A DNA stretch of 64,000 bases. Origin: Xanthostigma xanthostigma (lineage: Eukaryota > Arthropoda > Insecta > Raphidioptera > Raphidiidae). The notes below the pieces were generated by a model. The model saw nothing but the letters and a program-made list of their open reading frames with translations, was not told where the DNA came from and made no database searches. Where the stretch lies: the NCBI GenBank assembly GCA_963575645.1, contig OY754475.1, positions 9,548,001 through 9,612,000 of the forward strand, in the 5' to 3' direction. Positions 42,816 through 54,270 of this stretch are shown piece after piece (the stretch's first letter is position 1; each line of letters begins with the position of its first letter). Made by a program: the position numbers and the translations under genes.

Positions 42816-43967
42816 AAAATTGTATGTGAATTGTTTTTGACCATACTGTACATATTATATATATGTTTATATTTACATTTCTCTATTTAATAATAAATAC
42901 TGCTATATTATGCATGCGCAGAAATGCGTTTATAGAAAGATGGCACTAAATTTACAGCGAACGCAACTGTTACAACTGTTACATATATTGGAAACCTTGT
43001 TTACGGTACTTTACTGTAGAAAATATTTTTTACACACCTCTCTATAAAATAGCTGCTTTTAATATTTGTACAGCGGTAGTAAAATGAGATATGAAGCACT
43101 AGTGCGTAAAATAAAACAGATGAATGTAATTTAATCATACTAACAGTAATTTCGAAAAGCAGCCTGTCAGACACCGTTTAATACCATAAAATGAACAGAA
43201 AGCAAAGCAGCACAAAGCATGCGTAGTTTCTGTAAACAATCCAAATGAAATACAATATGGCCGCATACAGTGTTGACATCAACTGCAAGAAATATTATTA
43301 AGAAAATTATCCAACAAAATTGTCCAACAAAACGGGGACAACTTCGAACAATTTCTGTGAATACTTGATAATGACAATATATTTTCATAGCATATAATAT
43401 AACGCTAGTAGCGACCTCAAAATTTGATAAGATTTAATAAAACTTTGAAAGCGCGTTTCTCTTTCATTTTTGAGTTTTGTTAAAATAGTTACTTGAAATA
43501 TTTGTTCGTCTATTTGATTTCTACACGCTGTTATAAAAAAGAATCAACATAAAAATCATTCTGTATAATTATTTTCGCAAATCATTTAAATAAAACGAAG
43601 GTTCATCAGTTGTGCCAACTTCAAATAACCAAATCTGCAATACATAAGCTGTCGATACTCCTTTATTTTAAAGTGTGTCGTTTACTTCCATTTTACAGAG
43701 CCTCGGATAGAAAGAGACGCACCCACATGTGTGAAAGTGTGAGAGACATTGGCAGAAACAAAAGCAAAGCGGTCGGTTGCGTTCAACACTTGTTTTACAA
43801 ATTCGGCGACGGTACAAAGGGAGAACGGCCGCCTTGATTGCTGCTGTCTTTCATTCTGTCCGCACTGAATTAAATATTTGCAAGGTCAAAACAGATCGTA
43901 AACAATTGAAAAACATTTATTACACGCCAAAGCTGCCAGTTTACACATTTTCAGATTACATATATAT
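42816..43967. other. No host gene supported
   Basis: Contains the dispersed repeat 43481-43566 (inverted match to 322-398). ORFs of 73-75 codons at 43167 (minus) and 43610/43777 (plus) have no recognised motif. The right edge (attacatatat) is the gypsy insertion site. Confidence 0.4.
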
Positions 43968-44951
43968 TGTCACGTGGTGCCATAGCACCGCGACAATTTT
44001 TTAATATTAGCATAAAAATTATTATAATAAAATAAATAAATAAGGAAATCAAATCACTAAATTCGCGGGTATTAGCATGCGCGGTACGATTTGGATCGCG
44101 TGGCTTGGACATATAAACATAAGTGTGTCTATCGTGTGATCCAGTCGTCTGACTCTAAATACGCGGTATCTGTGATTTTCAAAGTGAAAAAGTGACAAAC
44201 AATAGTTGTTAGGTTTGAAATAATTAAAATCAATATTGATTAGTTACGGGAAAAATAACAAACATTAAGTTGTTTTCCGGGATTCGGTGTTGTCGCATGA
44301 AAAGGACGCTCATGGAATAAACCACAGAATCATCTTCAAGCTTCTTCTCCAAACCGAATTTAGACTTCATTGTACTACCATGAAGCGCCTAAATACCCGT
44401 AGTCACTCACGAATTATGTAAAGTATTCCTAGAATAAGTATTGTTCAAGTGTAAGTAAGTACTCTTCAGAAAAAGGTATGACGCTCACGCCTAGTTTTCT
44501 TTTCCTCTTTCACGTTTTATTATTTTTTTTTTAATTTAAGCAACCTTATTAAATGTACTTCCCTAGATAATTAAGTGATCACCTCGTCAGGGTTCTACCC
44601 CCAGTTCCTAATTGTCAATCATGATCAAATGATATTGTTAATATTAAGAATGTACTTGTAAATCAGATTTATTTGTACCTTATCACCGACACGTTTTTTT
44701 TGAAGTGATTATGAAATATAATTGTTATCGACCAACAGCATATTCTTTTCTTTGTTACATTTCTGCACAAATTTCTCAGGACAGTGGAAGAAGTGGAGCT
44801 GTACCCTCTCTGATCACTATGGGCCCAAAATAACACCGGTACAGCCCAAACAATCCACCGTTTTGAGAAATCTGTCCGTCTTTTTTCTTTTATTTATTCA
44901 CAGGTGGGAATGGACCTACGTTACCAGAAATCCTTCCACTGCCGTGCTATA
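43968..44951 (+). repeat. 5' LTR (984 bp)
   Basis: Starts TGTCACGTGGTGCCATAGCA and ends 'ccgtgctata'. A TATA-like ATATAAA at 44111-44117 is a candidate promoter. The last 1-3 bases are ambiguous. A 76-codon ORF at the 3' part is repeated in the other LTR and is not a gene. Confidence 0.95.
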
Positions 44952-44953
44952 AT

Positions 44954-44971
44954 TGGTAGCAAGGAGCGTAG
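44954..44971 (+). promoter_or_regulatory. Primer binding site (tRNA type not identified)
   Basis: 'tggtagcaaggagcg' begins with TGG two bases after the LTR, the expected place for pairing to a tRNA 3' end. I could not assign the tRNA with confidence. Confidence 0.7.
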
Positions 44972-45020
44972 TTAATTCCTGAGTCCTGTTCCTGTCCGAT
45001 TCCACGTCTTCCAGTCGACC

Positions 45021-45884
45021 ATGCCGCGCCATAAGTCCTGCCGCAGCCCAAAGTCTCCGCCGACACCCGGCCAAAGCAAATCTCCAGGTCCGCCTCCGAC
45101 CACCGCTGAACTTCCAGACTCTCCGCCGGCGATGGACGATCCTCCAGTGCACTCACCGAGTAAGTCCGAGCCAATTCTTATTTCCGTTCCAAATCATACC
45201 GCTTCGCATGCAAATATGGGCGATATCCGGGACTTGTTGCGTAACGTACCTACCGCTACAGGTACAGATCTTGACATTTTGATACAATTCCTGTTAGAAA
45301 TCGAGAACGTGAGTCAATTCGCTTTAGTTCCATTTCATATTTTGTTAAAGAGTTTAGGCACTAAGACTGACGGACCCCTCCGACAGTGGTGGAGACTTAA
45401 TGTCTATTCTGAACTCGAATGGACACAGCTCAAAAATCTTATTCTAGACCATTTCACCACTTCTATAGATCGGGCTATGCTAATAGAACGCTATATCAGT
45501 AGGCGTCAGAACCTCTCTGAGAATTTTCCCGAATATGCTGAAGACGTCTTGAAATACGTCGAATTATTGGGTCCTGGCCTGTCTGAATCGGAGATAATTG
45601 CGCGCATTTGGCTTAACCAAAACGAATTCACATTTAATTATCTACAATTCAGAGATACCCCAACTTGTTTAGCTGAGCTTCACCAGCTTATAAAACATTT
45701 GAGAGTAGTTGAACGTCAACGTAAAACGTACACTCACCCCAATTCGACCGGACTTGTCGCTCCTAATTTTTCCCTTTGTTGCCGATATTGTAAACAACCA
45801 GGTCACTTTATAGCCCAGTGTCCGGTTCGTCCCCCACGTCCTTCTCCTTCTGAACCTAAGGCTATCCTGCCCTCTCAAGGGTGA
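45021..45884 (+). CDS. gag: gag (capsid/nucleocapsid)
   Basis: A 287-codon ORF with ATG in 'tcgaccATGccg'. Residues 1-55 are Pro/Ser-rich. The middle (about 65-235) has the Ty3/gypsy capsid layout ('PLRQWWRLNVYSELEWTQLK', 'LPEYAEDV'-like 'NFPEYAEDVLKYV'). A standard zinc knuckle C-x2-C-x4-H-x4-C ('CRYCKQPGHFIAQC') sits at about 255-268. It packages the RNA and forms the particle. It ends at a TGA (45882-45884) behind which the same frame stays open into pol. Confidence 0.93.
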   Translation: MPRHKSCRSPKSPPTPGQSKSPGPPPTTAELPDSPPAMDDPPVHSPSKSEPILISVPNHTASHANMGDIRDLLRNVPTATGTDLDILIQFLLEIENVSQFALVPFHILLKSLGTKTDGPLRQWWRLNVYSELEWTQLKNLILDHFTTSIDRAMLIERYISRRQNLSENFPEYAEDVLKYVELLGPGLSESEIIARIWLNQNEFTFNYLQFRDTPTCLAELHQLIKHLRVVERQRKTYTHPNSTGLVAPNFSLCCRYCKQPGHFIAQCPVRPPRPSPSEPKAILPSQG

Positions 45885-48800
45885 GATAGCGTTGTCAAAA
45901 TTTTTAGTAAACCGAAAGATGTAGAACAAATTAATGTCTTTCCCCGGTTAACCACATTAGTTAATAAGTCACCTCTTTCAAACCACCCCCCTCCAGCTAA
46001 CTTGTCCTCTCCTGTAAATACGTCTATTCGATTGACTTCTCCCGTCCCGAATTATTCCTATAATTCCCCAAGTCAATCAAGTAGCTCTACGATCCCCCTA
46101 GTTTATCTCTACTTTCAACATATTCGAGCTTCGGCACTGCTTGATACCGGTTCTACCAAGAACTACATCAATTCCGAACTTGCTAATTATTTGTCATCGT
46201 TAAAAATAGGTACGATCACAAATTCGATTTCTTATGCCCAAGTAGCCAACAGTTCTATCGCGAGATCTAATTTCACGTTAACAGTAGTCATTACTATTAG
46301 TAAATTTACCTGGAAGATTGGTTTCCTAGTTCTCGACGCTCTGTCGTATCCCGTCATAATAGGTTATGATTCTTTATGCAAAATGGGTGCGAACGTTAAT
46401 TGTACCGAGAATAATCTTTCTTTCAAATTCGATTCCTCTCACGTCATTCCCTTTGTACCGTTACCCGCTTCGTCCAAAACCTTCTCCCTGGATCACGTTA
46501 CCAGTATAGATTCAAATGCGGCCAACTTTAGTAGTTTGCTTGCTGAATTTCCAGAAGTTCTTACCGAAGAACTAGGTCAAGCTAAAAATTACAAATATTC
46601 AATTCATTTGTCTGACGATATTCCAGTCCGAAAGGCCCCGTATCCACTTTCCCCACCTCAAGCTAAAATAATGAGGGAACATATTAGTGATCTTTTGAAT
46701 AAAGGCGTTATTTCACCTAGTAAATCCCCTTACGCTTCACCGGCTTTTCTTGTCAAGAAATCAAGTGGAGGTTATAGACTTTGTATTGATTATCGCCAGT
46801 TAAACAAAAAGGTTGTCATGGATAGTTTTCCTGTTCCGTCGATTGAGCACATTTTCCAGTGCTTAAAAAACGCCAAAGTTTTCACCACGTTGGATCTAAA
46901 CAGCGCCTTTTACCAAGTTGAATTATCTGACAAATCGAAGAGTCTAACGTCGTTCGTCACTCCTGAAGGCCAGTGGAAATTTCATAAGGCTCCGTTCGGG
47001 CTATCTATTTCACCTAGTGCTCTAAACCGTCTGATGTTTGACATTTTTGCCGATTTAAGATACAAGTTTGTGATTGTATTTTTCGACGACTTATTAATAT
47101 ACAGTCCCGATATGGAATCTCATATGGTACACGTTCGAGAAACGTTAAGACGTCTAAAAGAAGCTAATCTTACCGTGAATCCGGATAAAATAAAATTCGC
47201 CCAAAGCGAACTCAACTTCCTGGGTCATCGTGTCTCAAGCAACGGTCTTTCCATGGATCCCGACAAAGTGGAAGCGATAAAGAATTTGCCAATTCCGAAG
47301 AATTTGAAACAGCTTCAAACGTTTATTGGAATGGTTGGTTATTACGCTAAGTTTATCCCCGAATACGCTCAGATAATGTCGCCACTCAATGATCTACGGA
47401 AGAAAAATGTCAAATATAATTTAACGGAAACGCATATTCAGTCTTTTCGCAAACTTCGTGAAGCTCTGTCAAGTTCACCAGTTCTACGTTTTCCCGATTT
47501 TCAACGTGAATTCATTCTGCAAACCGACGCCAGTCAAAATCATGTTGGTTGTGTTCTTTTACAATCCTTTGAAGATGGTCTACACCCGATCCAGTACGCA
47601 AGCCGACGTTTGACATCCGCCGAGAAGAAATACAGTACGTACGAACAAGAAGCTTTAGCATGTATTTGGGCTATGGAAAAAATGAAATCTTACCTCTCGC
47701 ATCAAACTTTTATTCTTCAGACAGATAGTTCCTGTCTCAAATGGTTAATTCAGCACCCCCGCAACTTAGGTCGTGTAGGTAGGTGGTTACTTCGCATCAG
47801 TCGTTTCAGTTTCAAAGTCGAACATATTCGCGGTAAAGTAAATTGTACTGCCGATTGTTTATCCCGTTTGGTAGCTGAATCCGAAACTTCTGAGAAAAAT
47901 GCAATACAATCAAATTTTCTCAATCCCATTACGGAAATTAAAAATCCGTTTACCGAACTTAATATCCTGCAAGATCAAGATCCTGAGTTAAACCGCCTTA
48001 AAAGTCAAATTAATCAAGGTTTACCTCAGAAAAATTTCGCTATTCACAAGAATTTCCTGGTTCGACTCGTAGGCCGCAACCGTCGTCGACGCATTGTTGT
48101 TCCGTCCGCCTCCAAGAAAGAAATATTGGAACAGTTTCATAATTCACAAATCGCCAGTCATCCCGGGGTCACGAAGACGTATCGTTCAATATCACGAAGA
48201 TTTTGGTGGCCGCGCATGTTTGTTGAGGTTCGTCAATTTATTAAAGATTGTATGCTCTGTGCAACGCATAAATCAGATCAACATCCTGATAAAGTAGTTA
48301 TGTCGTCTAATCCTCCACAATCTGTGTGGGACAAAATTTACATTGACCTCATGGGACCACTTGTCAAATCACATTCCGGGAATAAATATGTTCTTCTAAT
48401 TCTGGATAGTTACAGCAAGTGGTTAATAACTTACGCGATTCCTGATTCCAGTTCCACGTCGATAATAAAATGTCTGCATCAAGTCTTTACCACGTATGGT
48501 CCACCAACTAAAATAGTTTCCGATAACGCGACTTCGTTTACGTCAAACAAGTTTAATGAATTCTGTACTTCCTGGGGTTCACGTGTCATTCACAGTTCGC
48601 CTTATCATCCTTCGTCCAATGCTGTAGAAAGAGTAATACGAAACGTTAGAGCTGCTCTGTCAATTTTACTTCAACAAAAGTTTGACGATCATCTCAGTTG
48701 GGACTTGTTATTAAATCACATAACCTTCGCCAATAATTCTTCATATCATGAAAGTATTAAAAATTTACCTTGTAAGATATTTTTGTCAAGAGAAATCAAA

Positions 48801-49154
48801 TTTCCACTCGATTTACAATGGAATTTGTCATCTGTGTGGGAACAAGACGCTTTGCCTTCCGAAAATCAAGTTCGTCTAGCTCTGTCAAAATCACATGATC
48901 TACAAGCGAAATATTTCAATAAAAACCGTTCGTTGCAGTCGAAGTTTCAAGTCGGCGATTTTGTTGTACAAAGGTTACATTATAACAAAATGAAACCGAA
49001 TTTTCACCTCAAACTTTGTCCTCGTTACAGTAATCCCCGTGTAATTTTAGAATTTACGAGTCCTGTTAGCTGCATCCTTCAAGATCCATCCTCCAAAAAG
49101 ATGTTTAAATCTCATATTGAACATCTGAAGAAAATTCCGTCTGTTAACAATTGA
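45885..49154 (+). CDS. pol: pol: protease, reverse transcriptase, RNase H, integrase
   Basis: Same frame as gag, uninterrupted from the gag TGA to the TGA at 49152-49154 (1089 codons). No ATG lies near its start, so expression by UGA readthrough is likely. Counting from codon 46002: protease 'ALLDTGSTKNYINS' (D48); RT 'YRLCIDYRQLNKK' (~257) and 'FVIVFFDDLLIYS' (~357, FFDD in place of YxDD); RNase H 'LQTDASQNHVGC' (~505) and 'YEQEALACIWAME'; integrase His/Cys zinc site (~710-745), then DDE residues in 'IYIDLMGP', 'IVSDNATSF' and 'NAVERVIRN' (~780-875). No chromodomain or env. All catalytic blocks appear intact. Confidence 0.95.
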   Translation, partial: DSVVKIFSKPKDVEQINVFPRLTTLVNKSPLSNHPPPANLSSPVNTSIRLTSPVPNYSYNSPSQSSSSTIPLVYLYFQHIRASALLDTGSTKNYINSELANYLSSLKIGTITNSISYAQVANSSIARSNFTLTVVITISKFTWKIGFLVLDALSYPVIIGYDSLCKMGANVNCTENNLSFKFDSSHVIPFVPLPASSKTFSLDHVTSIDSNAANFSSLLAEFPEVLTEELGQAKNYKYSIHLSDDIPVRKAPYPLSPPQAKIMREHISDLLNKGVISPSKSPYASPAFLVKKSSGGYRLCIDYRQLNKKVVMDSFPVPSIEHIFQCLKNAKVFTTLDLNSAFYQVELSDKSKSLTSFVTPEGQWKFHKAPFGLSISPSALNRLMFDIFADLRYKFVIVFFDDLLIYSPDMESHMVHVRETLRRLKEANLTVNPDKIKFAQSELNFLGHRVSSNGLSMDPDKVEAIKNLPIPKNLKQLQTFIGMVGYYAKFIPEYAQIMSPLNDLRKKNVKYNLTETHIQSFRKLREALSSSPVLRFPDFQREFILQTDASQNHVGCVLLQSFEDGLHPIQYASRRLTSAEKKYSTYEQEALACIWAMEKMKSYLSHQTFILQTDSSCLKWLIQHPRNLGRVGRWLLRISRFSFKVEHIRGKVNCTADCLSRLVAESETSEKNAIQSNFLNPITEIKNPFTELNILQDQDPELNRLKSQINQGLPQKNFAIHKNFLVRLVGRNRRRRIVVPSASKKEILEQFHNSQIASHPGVTKTYRSISRRFWWPRMFVEVRQFIKDCMLCATHKSDQHPDKVVMSSNPPQSVWDKIYIDLMGPLVKSHSGNKYVLLILDSYSKWLITYAIPDSSSTSIIKCLHQVFTTYGPPTKIVSDNATSFTSNKFNEFCTSWGSRVIHSSPYHPSSNAVERVIRNVRAALSILLQQKFDDHLSWDLLLNHITFANNSSYHESIKNLPCKIFLSREIKFPLDLQWNLSSVWEQDALPSENQVRLALSKSHDLQAKYFNKNRSLQSKFQVGDFVVQRLHYNKMKPNFHLKLCPRYSNPRVILEFTSPVSCILQDPSSKKMFKSHIEHLKKIPSVNN

Positions 49155-49694
49155 AAAATTCACCCGAGGTCATTGCCCTCTAGTTTAATTTCAAGTTCAA
49201 TGTCAGACAGCTGACATCTGTCAAACGTCAAGTGTTGTTAGGTTAGGTTATTACTAACAATAAAAGTTTAAGTTATTTTTCGTACCTGAGTTATGCTTTA
49301 TTTTCCTAAATAAAGAATTCTCCCTGTGTTATTTCGTTATTCTCGTCCTTTGTTTTAGATTATAAGCTTGTCCTTGTTTACATTCCGGCGCTTTCCTAAG
49401 GCCCAATTTCGTCTAACGTTTAAGCTGTCTCCTTCAGCCAGTCAGGTTACGACCCCATAATTTCCGTATTATCGGTGGTTGTTTCATCTCGTTAGATCAA
49501 TTTAGATTAGTTAAATTTAATTAGAGCTTATTTATGAAGAGCACACTTCAACTGCCATAGTATGGGATATGGTAGATTGTCAAGTGATTGTTGACGTAGT
49601 TACAACAAAGATAAATTCATTGTTGTGAATTTCTTGTTGTATGTACAGTTAGTAGTATAGCGGAGTACCTCCTAATCACTAAAGAGGGGGAGCC
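49155..49694 (+). repeat. 3' untranslated region and polypurine tract
   Basis: 540 bp without an env-like ORF. 'actaaagagggggagcc' (49678-49694) directly before the 3' LTR is the polypurine tract priming plus-strand synthesis. Confidence 0.85.
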
Positions 49695-50678
49695 TGTCAC
49701 GTGGTGCCATAGCACCGCGACAATTTTTTAATATTAGCATAAAAATTATTATAATAAAATAAATAAATAAGGAAATCAAATCACTAAATTCGCGGGTATT
49801 AGCATGCGCGGTACGATTTGGATCGCGTGGCTTGGACATATAAACATAAGTGTGTCTATCGTGTGATCCAGTCGTCTGACTCTAAATACGCGGTATCTGT
49901 GATTTTCAAAGTGAAAAAGTGACAAACAATAGTTGTTAGGTTTGAAATAATTAAAATCAATATTGATTAGTTACGGGAAAAATAACAAACATTAAGTTGT
50001 TTTCCGGGATTCGGTGTTGTCGCATGAAAAGGACGCTCATGGAATAAACCACAGAATCATCTTCAAGCTTCTTCTCCAAACCGAATTTAGACTTCATTGT
50101 ACTACCATGAAGCGCCTAAATACCCGTAGTCACTCACGAATTATGTAAAGTATTCCTAGAATAAGTATTGTTCAAGTGTAAGTAAGTACTCTTCAGAAAA
50201 AGGTATGACGCTCACGCCTAGTTTTCTTTTCCTCTTTCACGTTTTATTATTTTTTTTTTAATTTAAGCAACCTTATTAAATGTACTTCCCTAGATAATTA
50301 AGTGATCACCTCGTCAGGGTTCTACCCCCAGTTCCTAATTGTCAATCATGATCAAATGATATTGTTAATATTAAGAATGTACTTGTAAATCAGATTTATT
50401 TGTACCTTATCACCGACACGTTTTTTTTGAAGTGATTATGAAATATAATTGTTATCGACCAACAGCATATTCTTTTCTTTGTTACATTTCTGCACAAATT
50501 TCTCAGGACAGTGGAAGAAGTGGAGCTGTACCCTCTCTGATCACTATGGGCCCAAAATAACACCGGTACAGCCCAAACAATCCACCGTTTTGAGAAATCT
50601 GTCCGTCTTTTTTCTTTTATTTATTCACAGGTGGGAATGGACCTACGTTACCAGAAATCCTTCCACTGCCGTGCTATA
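49695..50678 (+). repeat. 3' LTR (984 bp)
   Basis: Same length and sequence, by eye, as 43968-44951. Confidence 0.95.
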
Positions 50679-50748
50679 ATATGTACACGTACACTCAGGA
50701 TTAGCTTTGCGCAAATAATCAATATATAGGCATTCGATTGGATTTTAC

Positions 50749-51813
50749 CACTCCAAAACTATAAGTGTGGTACCAATATGTTAAAATTAATTTTTCAAAA
50801 GTTTACAATATTTTTTCATTTTGAGGATACCCGAATCCAAAAAAAAAACATATTTTTGTAAAAGGTCTGTGCATCTGTTTGTCTGTATATAGGCAAGACG
50901 GCGAGGAGTTTTGGGTGTATTTTGCGGGCACAGGCGAGATTATTGTTGGAATCGCTTCGTTGTAGGGTGTAGTTCAACCCCCTAAGTTTGCTTACAAATT
51001 TTGGGTGTGCTTGATTTTATAATTAACATCATTCGTGTAATTAGATAATAATTAATAATTTAATACTAATCATGTCATGTCCCTTGTGACCCCCCCCCTC
51101 GGACCGCGCCTGTTACTTCTCGAGTAATTAACGATCACTTGTTTTTTGTTTCCTTAATTGCAAATTGCACCATTTTTTTCACAAACGGGTTTCGCTGGTC
51201 GGACCAAGCCAGAAAAATCACAAATCCATTCCACTTTAGTATCCCGTTGGAATTTTTGGAAAAAAATAATTCTAACCGATTTTATAACGATTGAATATTG
51301 GAAAAGTTATATGGTTTTATACGTTTGTCTAAAATTGGTATCGCTAAAGAAATCGTTATAAAATCGGTTAGAATTAATTTTTCATATGTAAATATGTTAA
51401 AGATATAACGTTGTTTTGTATTTAATAATGATATAGTTTTCATAATGGTTTATTATTCTATCTATCTTTGCAAGAAAGTTTAGTAAAAGAATGTTTTTCT
51501 AAGTTTTATAGTTACGTAAATATTTTGAAAATAAAAACCAATCTATTGTTCTTTTATTCTGTACATCTGTGAGTTTAGCAGTTGATAAGCATGCTTCGAT
51601 TAATTTTTACATGGCGTGATAACATATTATACAGAAAAGCACGAAAACGAATATTTAATACTAACACATACCCGCGTCACCGCACAGAGTTTTTTCAAAA
51701 ATATGTTTTTTGCATTCGGGGGACCTCAAAAGGGAAAGATATTGTAAAATTTTTGAAAAGTGATTTTTGACGTAAACTAGTACCATTCCCCACTTGTCGG
51801 TCGGAATGGTAAT
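50749..51813. repeat. Rearranged ACCATTCC-family copy
   Basis: Pieces in order: 5' terminal block in plus (50749-50885), interior block in plus (51405-51690), then a 5' terminal block inverted (51690-51813, 'taccattccccacttgtcgg'). An unrelated ~500 bp lies between the first two. A mosaic of the family. Confidence 0.65.
51268..51376. repeat. 25-bp-arm inverted repeat
   Basis: 'attctaaccgattttataac' plus 'gatt' (51270-51292) is mirrored at 51351-51375 with a ~58-bp loop. Function unknown. Confidence 0.8.
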
Positions 51814-52154
51814 TCAAAAAACGAAACCTGCGGAACAAATTCGTAATATAAATTCAATATATAGACGCAGTACGATATTAGTTATGATAGAGATCCGTGA
51901 CTGGCTACAGTAGCTCATAGTTCTCAGCGGAGCTATACTAGAGCTAGGTATGGTTAGGTACTCGTGTGGGTGGGAAGAGCTAGAGAGAGAGTCGAAGTTT
52001 CTGCTTTGAAATTTAAATGTATGCCCATGTAAGAAGCCTCATATCACAAACATACATACATACTAGGTGATGTAAAATAATTCCCCTGTGAGCTCTGTGC
52101 GCTACCGTCCGCGTGGCGCTAACTGGCGGTTGGATTTGAAAACACTTGCGACTT
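51814..52154. other. No gene recognised
   Basis: No supported feature. Confidence 0.3.
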
Positions 52155-52405
52155 CATTTATACTAAAGGTTGCTTCACACGAGTCTGGTTTTGTCGTTAG
52201 ATTCCTTGCTTGATTTGACTGCTAGGTTTCAAGCGTGCTGCGTCGCTGGGTTTCGTGACGGGTTTTATGTTTTCGCTTCACACGAAAGCTGGCTTTGTAG
52301 ATGAGTTTGGTGCGCGCACAGTGACAGTTCGAATGTTAACAGAAGTGAACGTTTATTGTCTCTGAACAGAACACACACTATAACGCCATGTTTGTTTGTC
52401 CATGT
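52155..52405. repeat. Short dispersed repeat, copy 3
   Basis: Homologous to 42046-42300 and partly to 455-740. Confidence 0.7.
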
Positions 52406-52770
52406 CGCATAAACTCCAGGGCAAAGTGCTATATATGAGATGGCATACGACCGCGGCTATCCCCAGATGAGAATATTTTCTTGTTTCATACTTTTCAGTA
52501 TTCGAGTTTTAATTTTTGAACTTATTTTTTATTTAATTTTTTTTTGAACTTTTTATTTGTTTTCAATTTGGTCCCCTCTGGGGCCAAAATTCAGAAATAA
52601 ATGTAGCTTATGTTACCCAAGCCTTAATAAAGAATCGATTGAAAGCTTATTTATCAAAATTGGATGATAAACAACATACGTACAATATATAGATTGCTAA
52701 ACCCATATAACCCTTCCTTTTGGCTTCGCCGCGGTCGGGTAAAAAGTCGTAGGATCGGTCACTTGAGCAT
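52406..52770. other. No gene recognised
   Basis: No supported feature. Confidence 0.3.
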
Positions 52771-53663
52771 TAATAGTATATTGTGCGACTAGTGAGAGAA
52801 GGAGAAGATTCCATGAGCGTGAAATTTGCCGCTCGTGCGGTAACACGTGAGTGGAATATTCTCCTTCGATCAATGGTCGCACATAAAACTTTATTCAACT
52901 AGCATAAGTAATATGTAATCGGGGCCCTGATAAAAGAGGGAAAAAAATAAATCACTTCATTGATTGACGTACCCACCGCCCTCGATGCACACAAGATGGC
53001 CCTGACTTTCGCTGAATTGCGATGCTGTTTTTATATATACAAATCGCTACCGCGTTCCTGTTGGTCCAGAAACTATGCAGTAATAATTCATTACCGTACA
53101 GTTTCGGCTCGCTACCGCGTTCCTATTGGTCCAGAAACTATGCAGTACATTGAAGTCATTTATTATTTCTCCCGAATTTAGCAGGGCCCCGAAATTATAT
53201 ATTACTCACGCGTGTTGAATAATAGTATATTGTGCGACTAGTGAGAGAAGGAGAAGATTCCATGAGCGTAAAACGCACGCGAGTGGGATATTCTCCTTCG
53301 ATCAATGGTCGCACATAATACTTTATTCAACTAGCAGGAGTAATATGTAATCGGGGCCCTGATAAAAGAGGGAAAAATAATAAATCACTTCATTGATTGA
53401 CGTACCCACAATAAGATTGCCATGACTTTCGCTGAATTGCGATGCTGTTTTCATATAGGTATACAATACCGCCTACCACGTTCCTATTGGTCCAGAAGCT
53501 GCGTGCAGTTTTTTTTTCATTATTTCGCGCTTGAGCTTGCTACGGAGTTTCTATTGGTCCAGAAAATTCATTATTACACTCTACGCGTCAACATGAAGTA
53601 ATTTATTATTTCTCCCGAGTTTAGCAGGGCCCCGAAATTATATATTACTCACGCGTGTTGAAT
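52771..53663. repeat. Tandem pair of ~445-bp hairpin units
   Basis: Unit 1 52771-53219, unit 2 53220-53663, both starting 'taatagtatattgtgcgact' and ending 'tcacgcgtgttgaat'. Each holds a hairpin ('gtatattgtgcgac'...'gtcgcacataa') and an inner inverted pair ('aatcggggccctg'...'cagggccccga'). 'ttcctattggtccagaa' recurs two or three times per unit. Middle parts have diverged by indels. Probably a duplicated MITE; no coding. Confidence 0.85.
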
Positions 53664-54270
53664 AAATATATTTATTTAGCGCTGTAAATTGAATGCATCT
53701 CCTTATAGTGGCTGAGCTAAGGTCGCGTTCAGTGCGAAAGCACTTCGTCTGACTGTGTAAACGTTGTTGCAGCGAACCTAGTAGACCCGTCACTCCCACC
53801 ACCGTCGTCGCCACATCAAGGTGTATTCGCTCTGGCAAGCTTTAACCAACCAGTCGAGCCAACACAAGCGCGATTCTACTCTCTACTATAGAGCCTATGC
53901 CGAGGAGGCCTTCAATGCAAATGTTGTTTGCCATCGAAGAATAGATAGTTCAAGAAATGACAATCGAATATTGATGAAAAAGGTTATAACCCCGCTTTAA
54001 AAAAAAATTTAAAACTTTATAATATAACTTACGTACAACCGGTAATATATTATTATTGTTGGTTTGTGGTTAGTTGATCGGGACCGGAAATGGGAAACAT
54101 TAAAAGTAAAAAGTTATTAGTTTATATAAATCATAATAGTGGAATTTATTGGTTAACTTTTAAAGCTATATTACTACTTGTTTAATACTTCTAAAGTGCT
54201 GTAATACTTTAAAAATAACACGGAAAAACTAAAATGACTTATTGATTTATAATAAATAAAAAGCTTTACA
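53664..54270. other. No gene recognised
   Basis: A 66-codon minus-strand ORF at 53638-53838 begins inside the repeat above and has no motif. Confidence 0.35.

Larger units (their letters stand above)
43968..50678 (+). mobile_element. Complete Ty3/gypsy-type LTR retrotransposon
   Basis: A 6.7-kb element: two 984-bp LTRs, primer site, gag, pol (protease, RT, RNase H, integrase), polypurine tract, no env. The LTRs read identically, so insertion is recent. A likely 4-bp duplication ATAT flanks it (43964-43967; 50679-50682). Codon use is far less A-rich than in the element at 21-25 kb. Confidence 0.97.

Noticed and set aside
44722..44952. 76-codon ORF repeated at 50449-50679
   Set aside because: Lies in the LTRs and is duplicated because the LTRs are; no known LTR-encoded product.
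49155..49694. env gene of the gypsy-type element
   Set aside because: Only 540 bp and no ORF with a signal or transmembrane segment; the element lacks env.
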